DNA from: Branchiostoma floridae
Taxonomy: Eukaryota; Chordata; Leptocardii; Amphioxiformes; Branchiostomatidae
Direction: 5' to 3'
NCBI RefSeq assembly: GCF_000003815.2
Contig: NC_049979.1
Coordinates: 29,553,235 to 29,617,234 of the forward strand
DNA: 64,000 bases
A program made the translations under genes and the position numbers. The notes beneath the pieces are model-generated. The model worked only from the letters and a program-made list of their open reading frames with translations, was not told the DNA's origin and made no database searches. Below, piece by piece: positions 36,937 to 63,720 of the stretch; positions within the stretch are counted from its first letter, which is position 1; each line of letters opens with the position of its first letter.

Positions 36937-37559
36937 TAGATGTAAGTCAGTTTGCTGGAAATGCAGACCTTAGATGAAAGCGTGGAATGTATCAGTAAAA
37001 CTACTACAATTCAGGTGTTCTTCAAATATATGATGTATATAAGGTAATTGTTAATGACGGTCTATTTGGTGGTCTGTACTGTAACGTTAGTTGTACCAGC
37101 ATGGTATCTAAATGCATACAGTCTGGATACATGGTGTGCGAAGTTGTGATATAATTATAAGTAACAGTTTTTCGATCAGTGCCAAAGATTTGTTGCAAAA
37201 GGATGCTCTCATGCTCTGTGATGATATCTATAGTCTTTAGATGCGACAGAGTTTTTACGGATGGAGGAAGAGAGTCATGGCCATCCGTGCAACCAGCACG
37301 CCCGGATGATGATGATGATGATGATGAGTTTTTGACCGGTAGCAGGATATGTCCAAGAAATGTTTGCAAGCAGGCGGAACGGCTGGTGATCTTTATTGAT
37401 GTCAAATACAGATTTCAGAATGCATTCTAGTCAGTTGTTTGGTTGTTGTTTGTTTGTAAACCGAATTAACATGATTAAGGCACAACAAAGCAGTTGTGTA
37501 CAGTCAGTACAAGCTGTGACAGACCGGACTGGTAGGTTTGAACCATCCACACCTGTATT

Positions 37560-37800
37560 GACCCCTTGTCTTTTCGATAAGTGTGGTGGGTTCTTTAACG
37601 TGCTCTGGGCGTGGTTCTCCTCAAATACGGGACCTCTATTTAACGTCCTATACGAAAGGACGTCCCTAACCTAAGTCAGGTACTCAATTTCACCGGGTGA
37701 GTCGAGTGAAGGAATAAATGTAAAGCGTCTTACCCAAGGGCAGAACATTGGGGCTCACTACAGATTCTAACATTTAGCTTCTGAGTCCTCAGCTACACTC
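37560..37800 (-). repeat. tRNA-derived SINE, eroded copy
   Basis: On the minus strand it has the family body (CCCTTGGGTAAGACGCTTTA, then ACCCGGTGAAATTGAGTACC, and CACGTTAAAGAACCC), but the tRNA head is degraded. Confidence 0.6.
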
Positions 37801-39292
37801 TCGCCGCCTCATATCATCATTTTGTTCAGTGTTGTCTGTGATCGTGTTTCATGTTTGTTTGTTGAGTCATTTTTATGACCCATGTCAGACGGCGTTGAGA
37901 CCTCACGCTCCAACAAAGCAAAACAATTCAGTACTGGTGTTATTAAGATGTTGTTGTTGTTTTTTGTTGTTGTTGTTCTTTATCACGTATCAAAGGTTCT
38001 CATTGATATCCGTCATGGGCCCTTGTATGTATGAAAGGTTACATGTATATATTATCGTTTTGATTTTTGTGTGGCCTCATGATTAAAAGAAATCTAAACG
38101 TCTCTTTATGTATACACGACGAAGCAAGAGCACATCTAGAACTTAACTAGAAAGGCCGCCTTTTCGAAATGCAGGATGTTTACGAAGGTATCAAATGTGT
38201 ATCAAATGTGCAACGCCCTGTTCGCAAGATGGCATCATCAACCACGGTTAGATTCCAAAAGCCAGGGTGCAGATGGACGACTCAATGCACCATATTTTGT
38301 GTACAGACGGAACTATTATTGCTTTCGTAATGTTGTCAGATAACAAAAATAGTAGAAGCGTGACCCATATTCTATACTAATGCTCACAACGCCCAAACCT
38401 CATCCTCCCACGCAGGGTACATCCAACAGCCAAACTGCCTGTCTGGATGTACCCTGCTCTAACCGTCACTCTTAATTCATGTGGACTACCCCCCCCCCCG
38501 ACCAGCTGTCAGCCAATCAGAGAATTGGCTTCCCGTTTTCAAATGCTGTCTCGCATGTATTGGTAACTAAAATGTAATTCCCACAATTTATCAATAAGGA
38601 ATTAATTATGCAAATTAGACTCTTATTGGCATGATATGATTAATGAATGAATAGGTACATGTAACTGCCATTTTCCCACCCGCCATAAACTACATGCGTT
38701 ACATATATGGAAGTCCTAAGATAGACAACAGTAGTCTAATATTACAGATTTTTATCATTCATTATTCAATTCCTAATTCGTATTTAATTTCATACTTCTC
38801 TCTCGAGGCTACCTGCATACCGAAGATCTTGGAATGCATTATTTTTTTCCTTTGCTCAGTTATCCTCCTTGAAATTTTTAAACAAAAATGCCCCAAAAAT
38901 ATTCCAGAGCAAAATGCTAGGGGCCCAAACCTACACCACTACTCAAAAGCAATCTTTTTCCAAGTTTGCAAAAAAAATCAAGACCATAGCTGCATAGCAT
39001 GTCCGGCATCAAAAATACGGAATTTCTGCGGAACTCACACTAGGGGCACCAAATCGACAATGACCTTCGTCTTCCTAACCTCATCCACATACCAAATATC
39101 ATTATAATCCACGCCAAATAGCAATTACTCAAGCAACGGGATATGATTTTGGAAACAGTCAGTTTCAGGAAGCATCTGTTATCTTTCGTCAGTGACTCTG
39201 AAAAGATGTTACCTTAGCACCTTAAGAAGTGTCGGCACCAGCTAGCTGCTAATAAACCTAATCTACACTGACACGGGGAGGGTGGGTTGTCA

Positions 39293-54340
<15,048 letters not shown>

Positions 54341-54485
54341 CTAAAACAAAGAAAAATGCAATTTAGAAGAGAAATACCACAAGGAAGACATCGCAGCTCG
54401 GTCTATTGAATTTTTGTTATCCCCTCCCCATCTCGTCCTGCATAACATTGTACCAAGTGTTATGCAAGAGAGGGGTGGTCAGGGT

Positions 54486-54585
54486 TAATCTCACCGCGGT
54501 GGCCAATTTTACTCCTCTGGCGGCGAAACTCCTTCCCAGCTTATGTTACTGTTTTATGCCACAGAAAAAATCTGCTTGGAGATTA
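54486..54585 (+). mobile_element. Same MITE family, copy 2 (shortened)
   Basis: About 100 bp from TAATCTC to GAGATTA, with the family interior (TTTTACTCCTCTGGC and CTTCCCAGCTTATGTTACTG). It is flanked by an exact 9-bp repeat GGTCAGGGT (54477-54485 and 54586-54594). The left terminal repeat is eroded. Confidence 0.7.
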
Positions 54586-54619
54586 GGTCAGGGTATCCGT
54601 ATCTATCAATCCCATCATC

Positions 54620-54789
54620 TAATCTCCAAGCAGATCCTACGGTAGCATTAGATAGTATCTAAAGCCGGCAGAGAAGTGAAGCCGGCTTAGGAGTGTGTTT
54701 CGCTACCGGCAAATGTACGCCTCTTGGCTGACTATCTCCTGGCCAGTTTGCTACTATTTTATGCCATTGTAGGATTTGCTTGGAGATTA
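54620..54789 (+). mobile_element. Same MITE family, copy 3
   Basis: The terminal repeats TAATCTCCAAGCAGATCCTA and GGATTTGCTTGGAGATTA are retained. A 9-bp repeat CCCATCATC flanks it (54611-54619 and 54790-54798). The interior differs (AAAGCCGGCAGAGAAG), so it is a subfamily. Confidence 0.7.
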
Positions 54790-56136
54790 CCCATCATCAA
54801 CTGCTGGAAGTCCGAGACAATACAGCTGTTGTGTTTCTGTCTTATTAATAAGCCGTTTCCTTCCGAATTTCAAGATTCACTGGAAAACTGTTATCTATAA
54901 TACTGAAAATTATGTAGCACTGATAATGATAACTGCGGGGCCTGGTGTCGACATCAATTCGGTCATGTTTATTAAGATAAAAACGCTTACGAGTTTCGAA
55001 TGCCGTTGTGATACATTCTGTCTGGAAATGAACCTTTTATCATTACTAGAGTCTGGTGACTGCCTTTATTGGCAATGAGAGCGACCGCAATCAGTACTGA
55101 GTATTGAAGATAGCAGTCGAGTAGGCTTTGCTTACACAACCTCTGGGGATAATGCCCCCCGTGGTGTGGAGTATATGTCCGGCCGGGCGATAGGAGCGCC
55201 ATTTTAGCCAGTTCACATGAGGAAAATGTCTGGGCGTACGACAATGACATACTGCATGCCAAAGTCATCCGGCATACGACGCGTTTATTGCTTCGCGCGA
55301 ACAGACCTGCAGGTTCGGGGAAAGAAGTTGTATGGCACGGTTGTACGTACATAGAGGGAGGTCTGTGACGCTCTTTTCCTCGTGTGTGTGAACAGAAACG
55401 CGTCGCCCGTCGCTTTCTCCCGCGCCGCGCAAATCTCTGTCGTACTTGTTTATCTTGTGTTCGATGTATTTTTGTTTGCTGTTTAATCTACCGAGATTGT
55501 TTCCCAAGCATGACGGAGGACAACAGCTCAAACTGAAACTTGATAACATAGTGGAACAATGACCGGGATAAGAAGCAAAATGGAGACGTTGAGAAAGAAG
55601 GAGGCATGATGCAGATATAACACGCTAGTTGAGGGACTCACCATATCTCACACAGTAGTGTCAGTGCTGGAACTAGAACTGTGGGTCTGTGTGAACAAAA
55701 AGCTGACGGACGACTTTGGCATCTGCATTGTCGTACGACCAGAAGTTGTCCTCGTTTGAACCGGCCAGGCAAGCAGCGGTAAAAATGTGGACAGTCACAA
55801 GGTGCCAAGGCCACTATGAAGCACTTACACTTTTACAGGCATAGTCATTACATGCAAGATTACGGGCATGATTTTTCTGCCATTTATCAGCCAGAAATCA
55901 CGTATTGTGGATTTTTTTTAAAGAATTCAGTCAGGTTCCTTAAATTGAAGTGCATATACATGTAACGTCACCACAAAAACAAATCATATCCACAAATCTA
56001 GCTTGTGTAATAACTAAGAGTAAGACAAACTTCACCCTGCGATGACTCCGGACAAGGATTCCATTTTCGTATTGTATGTGACGAACTGCTCACACTAAAC
56101 CCTCTATACTGCCATAAACCCTCATTCTTGCAATTC

Positions 56137-57245
56137 TGTGTCTTGAAACAGATATTTCTCAGCCTCACTCCGAGGAGTGCGTGCCAACCAACTGTGCGAA
56201 CTCACCGCCCACTTTTCCCGCCAAATATCCGACAAAACGCGTTCAGATTGGCCACGTACGTGTGCCAGTACGGGCGACGCGCCTGCCCTGTACAGCCTGA
56301 ACGTTTTCAGAAATACGTGGCCGACGTGGCGGAAGGTGACTGCCATAAGGCCTCAGGGTCCAGGTGACTTCATAGTCAGCTAGAGACTGGGTGTTTACGC
56401 TTAGGCCACAGCAAGTAAATTTTATGGATGACATCCGCGCGCTCATTAATTTTCGCCTGATTTCAGAAAAAAAAAAACAAGATTTCTTTTTCTTCTTCAG
56501 AGATGGTCAACATGACGAGAAAGTACCAAAATGGGAAAGTATGTTGTGTTGTAGCCTAATGATTGTACTTGTAGAGGTGACACTAGCCAGGTAGCCATGA
56601 CTGTAGTTATAGAAGTGAAACCAGCTGGATAGTTGTAAAAGTGGCACCACTATGGAAGTCATGAGAGTAGTGGTCATGTTGGTAAGTGATACCAGTCTAC
56701 TACACTAGCGTCACTTTTGCTACACTAGTTCATGTCTTGAATACAGGAATGAATGGTTTGTTGTCAGTGCTACCTTGTTTTGTCACTTCAACTCTTGTTT
56801 TAACATTTATGGTGTCTATTTTGGAAATCTCGCCATCTTGTTTTTTTTTACCCATCTTGTTTTTTTTTCGCCCTATCTCATTATTTTTGCAGTCTGCAGA
56901 GGATGTCATCCATAAAATTTACTTGCTGTGGCCTTAAGGTTGTTTACGGATTTCACTTACAATTTTCAGAACTTAACAAAATTACCATGGAATAGATTGT
57001 GGTACAAAATAGATGAGTGGTTTGAAAGTTTAAGAAGTTTTGTGGGCGTGTTTCTTGTTTTTAATCGAACAATGTAGGGTAATCTAAGAATGATCTAAGA
57101 ATGCGCTGCAAGTCGGCCATCTGCGGATATGACATAATAAATCAGGAGATAACATCATTTATGTCATACCTGGGCCGCGAAAACGTTTGATACGGGTGTT
57201 CCGGATCGGGCTTTCTGCCGCACCGCCCGACAAAGAATCTATTCC
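56137..57245 (+). repeat. Long dispersed repeat, copy 1
   Basis: Four blocks (56149-56250, 56331-56415, 56936-57068, 57100-57200) match, in order and orientation, blocks at 59190-59290, 59703-59770, 59771-59900 and 60090-60210. An inserted piece of 500 bases or so separates the second and third blocks here. No coding is seen. It could be two copies of one element or a local duplication. Confidence 0.6.
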
Positions 57246-57809
57246 TTTTCTTGTATTGACGGTACATGCTGAAGACGGGGATCACTGCCTCTTTTCTTAC
57301 CACATATCCCGTAAAAGTTTTCACAACGGACTGTACTACACGGTGGAAATGACTCGGGCGGGGTGTGCCGCAGAAATGGTTTGATGACAAAAGTATTGAC
57401 ATACTTCGACTCGTGTGTCTTCAGGCTGTCTGATACTGACTGTTCTGGTCATTGCAGTCTTCTCGTGGTTGCGTTTGATACAATGAGTACGACAGCAATT
57501 AAAAAAAAAAACATCGCAAATTCATCTTAAGTAGTCAAGAAAGGCCCTTTAATTGTTCTGGCTATGGGGAGTTTGAACACGGAGCGATTCAAGCCTTCCT
57601 ACGAAATGATTCCCTGACCAATTATTCCCCTTTTTCCGGATTCTACGATCCATACTGTTTATCTTAAAATTGACTACAATACACAAACACAGTAACAAAT
57701 TTGGGTAGCTTGTCGTCGTTATTGTGTAGTTTTTGTACGTTTAGATGTCTCAGGAGAAAGATCCGATGAGAGCAAAGAGTCTCCAATAAAGAAGTTGCAG
57801 AGCGCACAG

Positions 57810-58090
57810 GTATTACCAACATCGTGGAGGAAATAAGGCACAGGCGTTGGAAATGGCTGGGACATATTCTGCGTATGACACCCTTATGTCACCCTCAAAT
57901 GGACTCCTCAAGGGAAACGGAACAGAGTCAGGCCTCTAGGGACCTGGAGAAGGACGGTAGAAGGGGCGATGAAAGCAGCACGAAAGACCTGGCACGAAGT
58001 GAGATGGATGGCCCAAGATGGGAAAAACTGGACGGAAGTTCGTCAGTGCCTTATCTCCACCAAAGGGAGCAAAGAGGATTAGGTAGGTAC
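57810..58090 (+). pseudogene. RTE-type LINE fragment (C-terminus of ORF2)
   Basis: It starts with IVEEIRHRRWKWLGHILRM, the hallmark near the end of RTE reverse transcriptase ORFs. It continues in another frame with GAMKAARKTWHEVRWMAQD after a frameshift near 57895. Only the last 90 or so codons remain. Confidence 0.75.
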
Positions 58091-59179
58091 GATCCATACC
58101 CCCGTTGAAAGGCCGGATGTAAAAGTCAACGGCAACACAATAACAGATTATCTCATCAAATCAAGCGTGCGTAATGACTAGGGTCAACACCACCCTGGCC
58201 TGTCACACCACTACACAAAGAATCTACTCTTGTCTTACTTGGCTCGACATAGAAATATGTGACATATGTGACACAATGCTCACTGTAAACCTTTTAGGAT
58301 TCCTTAAACTCTCAAACTTGCTTCTAACAATCTGTAAAAGAAAAAGACAAAACTACTATACAGCCTACAACGAAGTTTTTGTAGTACACCTCTTGAGTTT
58401 CTTACCGTAGAAGTTATAGTACTAAGAATGATCTATTCTATTCGTAGGTTTCAAACACGCTGGTAGGAACTAATGCCGGCGCATGTTTATTCCCTCTGTA
58501 ACATTATGTAATAACGTTAGATAGGGTTGATTATACTCATTTTGTGAGGTAATTACCTTTGTATCGTGCAGATTAAAAAAAAACACACAATGTTTTGAGA
58601 ACTTCCGTTTCAACCCCACCCTTAAGTAATATTAATCCGGGAGGAAACGCTGCTGCTGCCCAAATGTAGTCCTCCTATAACAAAGACTTCAATGAAAATG
58701 CATGTACATGAGAAGTGAGAAGTGCAAAAGGCAAAGGTAAAGCGGACGAAGCTCAAACTGAGCACATGGCACTTACTACGAAGTTCGTTAGCACTGCGGC
58801 TTGGCTACGACTCGCGCAGTTTGGCCAGGCCCACCGTACTACTCGACAAGGGCGCTGGGTACCTTTATAGAGGGTTTGGTGCCATAAGACTCTCTCATAC
58901 CCAATAAGATTGGACGATGTGTCTCTTTTCCAGTCTTATCGAGGCCCGGGCGCGGAATCGGGTCGCTGGGTCTACAGAATTCTAACCAGATATGGTGAGA
59001 GATAGAATGCGGAAAGCACTGCACTACACGGACACGACGGATAATGAAATGTAATATAATGTATAATTTTAATAACGAGGGGGTGTTCAGAGCCATTGGC
59101 CATAATAATGGTTTTTACCAACCTTTGCTGTCAAAATTGAATTACACTGTGCCAGAAAGGACGTTCACGGAGGGCCTAA

Positions 59180-60215
59180 CCTCTTGAAGCAGATATTTCC
59201 CAGTCTCACTCCGAGCAGTGCGTGTGCCAACCACCTGTGCGAACTCACCGCCCACTTTTCTCACCAAATATCCCAGAAATCGCGTTCACGGCCGATTGTT
59301 TCCCACAACGAGTTCACTGATTGCTTTGCGAAAGCTGTATAAAACTGACGCCTGCAACAACAGTAACAAATACTCATTCGTACTCACCGCATGGTGGCGA
59401 TTCTTTAAGGAAGTAACGTTACCGAATTTCCCTCCCGGCTCAGAAGGGTGTTCGGTAGAATGGGCAGACACCTGACAATTATAGACGAACTTCGACCGAT
59501 CACGAAGCCAAGGTAATGAAGGGTAGCCTCCAAAACAGGCTTCGGGTGGTGTTTGGTTATTATTGCCTGATAACCTTTTAAAGACCTATTTTTTTGGCAA
59601 ATGTGTTCTGACAAATTGTTTTCTGACCAAAAGTACGTCATCAATCAGGAAGAATGTGAGTATTGAGCAGAGGACAGCAGTCAAGAAATGTCCTTCGAAG
59701 CCTGGTAAGGTGACTGTCATAAGACCTCAGGGTCCAGGTGACGTAGTCAGAGACTGGGTTGTTACGCCTAAGGTTGTTTACGGTTTTCACTGACACTTTT
59801 CAGAGCTTAACGACATTTCCGTGGAATAGAGTGTGGTACAAAATAGCGGTGTGGTTTGAAAGTTTAAAAAGCTTTGTGGGCGTGTTTCTTATTTTTAATC
59901 TAATTTCACTCACAGTTTTCAGAGAAGTTTTGTGGATGTGTTTGTGAATGTAGGGTTATCTAAGAGTGATCTAAGAATGTAGAGGTGTTGAATGCCTAAC
60001 CTATTACAAGCATAGGCGCGGTGTGGCACAAATAAATCATTTCGATGTAGAATAGTATGATAGTTGGCTTGAGAGAAAAAAGAAGCTGTTGTTACAAGCG
60101 ATGCAAGTCGGCCATCTGCGAACATGACATAAATAAGGAGATACTGTAACATCATTTATGTCATACCTGTGACGCGAAAACGTTCGATACGGGTGTTCCG
60201 GACAGGCCATAACTT
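59180..60215 (+). repeat. Long dispersed repeat, copy 2
   Basis: Direct-orientation partner of 56137-57245. Shared words include CACCGCCCACTTTTC, CCTCAGGGTCCAGGTGAC, GTGGGCGTGTTTCTT and GCAAGTCGGCCATCTGCG. About 410 bases between the first two blocks are not shared. Confidence 0.6.
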
Positions 60216-60314
60216 CCGTATCGCATAGGTTCGAAAGGCGTATCACACAGGCTCCATTCGAATAAATCGAACTGTTTCGATCGGGCTGAGTGCGGCGCCA
60301 TCGAAAGTTCGAAA

Positions 60315-60527
60315 ACTGTAATAAATGCATTTAAGTTCGCGAGGATTTAATTTCGCGGTAGCGGGAAAAGGGACTTTTCGCGGTGGATTTAAGTTCGCGG
60401 TAACACCATAGACTGCAATCTAATACCATAAAAGAAAAATATTCGCGGTGGATTTATTTTCGCGGTGAAGTGGTCACCGCGAAAACCGAGAACATTAATC
60501 CACCGCGAACATTTTTGCATTTACAGT
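60315..60527 (+). mobile_element. MITE of the ACTGTAAATGCATTTAAGTTCGCG family
   Basis: The ends ACTGTAATAAATGCATTTAAG and TTTTTGCATTTACAGT are inverted repeats. The interior alternates TTCGCGGT and ACCGCGAA words in both orientations, giving a hairpin-like layout. Older relatives lie in FBXO11 introns near 10800-10980, 15140-15205 and 16660-16876, and the start of this window is the end of one. Confidence 0.65.
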
Positions 60528-60938
60528 ACCTGATTCGGACGTTGGAACATTACTGGTGCAACACTTTTTGTTCGAGGGCACCAAATTTGTTCAACTTCTG
60601 GCGCATTTCGGGCGATCCGACCCGCGGTCGGGCTGGGACCTCGGGTGATACGGAATACACCGTGTTGTATTCTATATATATATGAACTAAACAGCAATAA
60701 ACGTATCAGCTTAAATAATGATTGTAATGCTTGAGCGTTTGTCGCCCAACCTGTAGTACCCGTATATATATAGTGCAAGTAATATATGTAGGTGTGAGTG
60801 ATGCACACAACAAAAACAGGTTTCAGACGAGTCGCCCGGCCGCGCCGCTCGACAAAAAATCTATTCTTCACGTAATGCTGTACGTCCACAATGATTTCTG
60901 GAGTACGAAGGACCATTGGGACAAAACCTGTTTTAGCG

Positions 60939-61130
60939 AAGGAGCTGCGTGCTCACAGCGAAGGGGCTGCATGCTCGGCGAATGAGCTGTGTGCTCACAG
61001 CGAATGGGCTGCGTGCTCGGCGAAGTACCTGTGTGCTCACAGCGAAAGAGCTGTGTGCTCACAGCAAAGGGGCTGCATGCTCGGCGAAGGATCTGTGTGC
61101 TCACAGCAAAGGGCTGTGTGCACCAGGCTG
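60939..61130 (+). repeat. 24-bp minisatellite
   Basis: About eight units alternate between GCTCACAGCGAA(G/T)GGGCTG-type and GCTCGGCGAA-type. It stays open in a plus frame as a Cys/Ala/Ser repeat, but nothing suggests a real gene. Confidence 0.7.
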
Positions 61131-61998
61131 AAGTTGGCCGCCGATTGGTAGCCTAAGATCCAGCCGCCGATTCGTCATTAGACAAAACATAGGATCCCAT
61201 TCAGACGCCCATTCGAAGAAACTAAAAATTCCTAATTTCATAGGGAATTGTCTAGGGGATTGGTGCAAAAATTGCTCAAATTATGGTTAAAGCATGAAAC
61301 TTGGCATATGTGTTCAGTACAAAAATGGAAACAAGTCTAGGGGTGGAGCCAAAAGAAGCCAGATCTAGATTTTACATGGCAACTGTTGCTTTTATGAAAA
61401 ACCTGTTGTATTTTACAGCATATTGAGGGGAACTGATTTTAGGAAAACAAAACAGACTTTATGTACCTTTGATGCAGTGTACACTGGATCTATAATGTGG
61501 TACTTCTCTCCACATTTTGTGCAAAAACTTCCCCTATACCAAATCACCCAAATTACTACATGTAATTCATTCGTCTGTCACATAATGAAATTAAGAAGTT
61601 CATACTATTTTAAGGTAGAAAAAGGTTCAAGTCAGCATCACAACAAAGTACACCGTGAAAGAGGTTTCAAGAGTCCAAAATTTGAGTTCACATTTCTCAT
61701 ATTCTGCTGCAACACGACAATAGATATTAGCATGGCTGAAAAGGTTGTGCAGTGAAGTATAATTATACCGATTTTTCTTGTTGGACCTGTCCGGTAAAAC
61801 CGGACGTAAAACAGTGGACCTGATGTTGTACCGATTCGAAAATGAACTAATTATACTGACAGGCGTCCACATGTTTGGGGCTTACATGTCGACGCAAATA
61901 ACAAGAGCGTAGAGAGTTTATAGTCATTTTTACCGAGTACTGTAAATGCATTTACGTTTGCGGGCGATTTAATTTAGCGGTAGAGGGAAAATGGAGTA

Positions 61999-62098
61999 NN
62001 NNNNNNNNNNNNNNNNNNNNNNNNNNNNNNNNNNNNNNNNNNNNNNNNNNNNNNNNNNNNNNNNNNNNNNNNNNNNNNNNNNNNNNNNNNNNNNNNNN
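61999..62098. other. Assembly gap (100 N)
   Basis: Exactly 100 N, the usual placeholder for a gap of unknown size. The left side (61941-61998) is the start of a MITE of the TGTAAATGCATTTACGTTTGCG type, so a hairpin-rich repeat probably broke the assembly. Confidence 0.98.
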
Positions 62099-62999
62099 GG
62101 TGAACCGTCCATGCATGTGAGTACTGCACTGTAATGAAAACCCCGGCACATTTACCAACCGCCAGTCGGAAGCCACAAATAGTGGTTATTCGGCAAAGGT
62201 GCTACAAACGGACAGAACAGTCCACTTTTGACTTTGACAGTGCTGGCGTGATCAACTGTTACTGATCCGTAACTACTCTCTGAATACATAGTACAGACAG
62301 TACAACTTTCCTACCATGGTGTTATACACGGTGAAATGAATAATTACGAACCCCCAAAAAAGTATTCATGTGTATTCACAGCACCTGAGCAGAAAAAAAG
62401 TATGTATTATAGAATCTTGTCATCAAGTCACAATTTTATACAACATAAGTTGACACTACAGTAACACTAAACAGTGATGTTCACGGCGTATGAAAACGAC
62501 TTTGTTTTGCCGTGTGAATGTTTTAAATATAAACTAGTCCCACAACCACTTGACTTGTCAGCCATATTTGTCCAAATGGGAATTGGTCGCGATCGGCTAT
62601 CACATATTTTCACGGCTTGCTATTGTATACTGATGGTGAAAATGTGGAAAAAAAGTAACGCAACAAGTTGCAAATTCAACCTGAATGAATTTTTTAAATA
62701 CAAAATATTTACAGCCATCTGAATTCCGACAATACGCCTCAGATTACGTTTAAACACCCCTGTAACTAAATGGGTAACACCTGAATATACAGCTGACATA
62801 ACTCTAAATGAACACATCACACGGTCTCTTTTGACTTCTGTATTCAGAGGAAGAAGGCACGACAAGTAAACTCTCAGGTAAGGACTCAGCGATGTGTAGT
62901 GTACATTCGACACTGATGCTGCGGTTTCCACTAAGGGACCGTACGGCATTTAGTGAGGGGGGAGGGCCGGTCGCCAGGGGGGGAGGGCCAAGCAAAAAA
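62099..62999. other. Gene-free stretch after the gap
   Basis: AT-rich to about 62860, then G-rich. The open frames here (such as 62474-62722 and 62620-62949) have no recognisable domain. I see nothing else in it. Confidence 0.4.
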
Positions 63000-63720
63000 A
63001 TATTTTGCCAGGGGGAGGGCCTAGCAAATTTTTTTTTACTTGGGGGGAGGGCCAAGCAAAAAAAATAGCTTGGTCTGCCAGCAAAATATGTCCCTTAAAA
63101 TCCAAGAAACGGCGTTTCAGAGGGTCAAGATTTCAAAATTTTTCTGGACCTCTGCAAGGGATCGCCCGAGGTTGGCGCTCGGGATACAGTGAAAATGCGA
63201 AGGGGAGGGGGCGGGGCTTATGCATCGACCTCGAAAACCTTCTTCACGCACAGAAATGTTATTAAACTCTAGATTAGTCTGCCAGCAAAATTTACCCCTG
63301 TCTTATTGCCCTCAAAATGTAAGAAATGGCGTTTCAAAGCTCGAGAGTAAATATTTGCAAATTTCCCTGGATCCCCTTTGACGTGACCGGCCTCGCGCCT
63401 TTGATGACCGACATCGTGATAATGTGTTTGGGGGGGATTTAATTTTGTATTTCTAAATTGAAATGCTATTAAAGTAAGCTTTGTTTGTCAGCAAAATATC
63501 TCCTCAAACTGAAGGAAATAGCTTTTAAGAGGGTCAAGATTTCAAAATTCTCCCGGACCTACCTTGCGATTCTTCGTGCCTTTGGCGCCGAACATGGTGT
63601 TCGGAACGTCGTTCTCAAAAACTTGAAACCCTCGTATTTTTTTTTTCATAGAAATGTCATCTAACCAGCAAATTTTCCCATAAAAAAGCAATGCAGGAAA
63701 TCGTGGCAAAAAAAGCGTGG
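63000..63720 (+). repeat. Diverged tandem repeat, unit about 205 bp
   Basis: The core word CTGCCAGCAAAAT(A/T)T recurs near 63075, 63278 and, changed, 63484 and 63662. It is followed each time by relatives of AAGAAACGGCGTTTCAGAGG and GTCAAGATTTCAAAAT. Three fairly complete units and a partial fourth are visible. The upstream 62950-63060 is G-rich (GGGGGAGGGCC) in short repeats. Confidence 0.6.

Larger units (their letters stand above)
34517..39292. other. Gene-free spacer between the GPCR and the CILP-like gene
   Basis: AT-rich. It holds fragments of the TCTAAGTGG(T/C)CAGGAAGGTT repeat (35370-35720 and 36205-36290), a possible LINE tail with AATAAA at 35977, a pogo-like MITE, a SINE, a (GAT)n run near 37307, and another piece of the TACTCAAGCAAC repeat near 39122. 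An open plus frame at 38694-39107 has no recognisable domain. Confidence 0.5.
54799..61940. other. Repeat-rich region upstream of the CILP-like leader exon
   Basis: Apart from the listed repeats I find no exon with domain support. The stretch 55130-55480 is comparatively GC- and CpG-rich and, on the minus strand, contains AAAATGGCG (55199-55207); it could hold the promoter and first exon of the CILP-like gene. A minus ATG followed by GTGAGT occurs near 55660, but its phase does not fit the leader exon. Confidence 0.35.

Noticed and set aside
37022-37405. Minus-strand frame with a poly-Ser stretch
   Set aside because: The Ser run is the antisense of a (GAT)n microsatellite; nothing else supports a gene.
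38694-39107. 137-codon plus frame with a hydrophobic start
   Set aside because: AT-rich, no start context or domain; the area adjoins a dispersed repeat piece.
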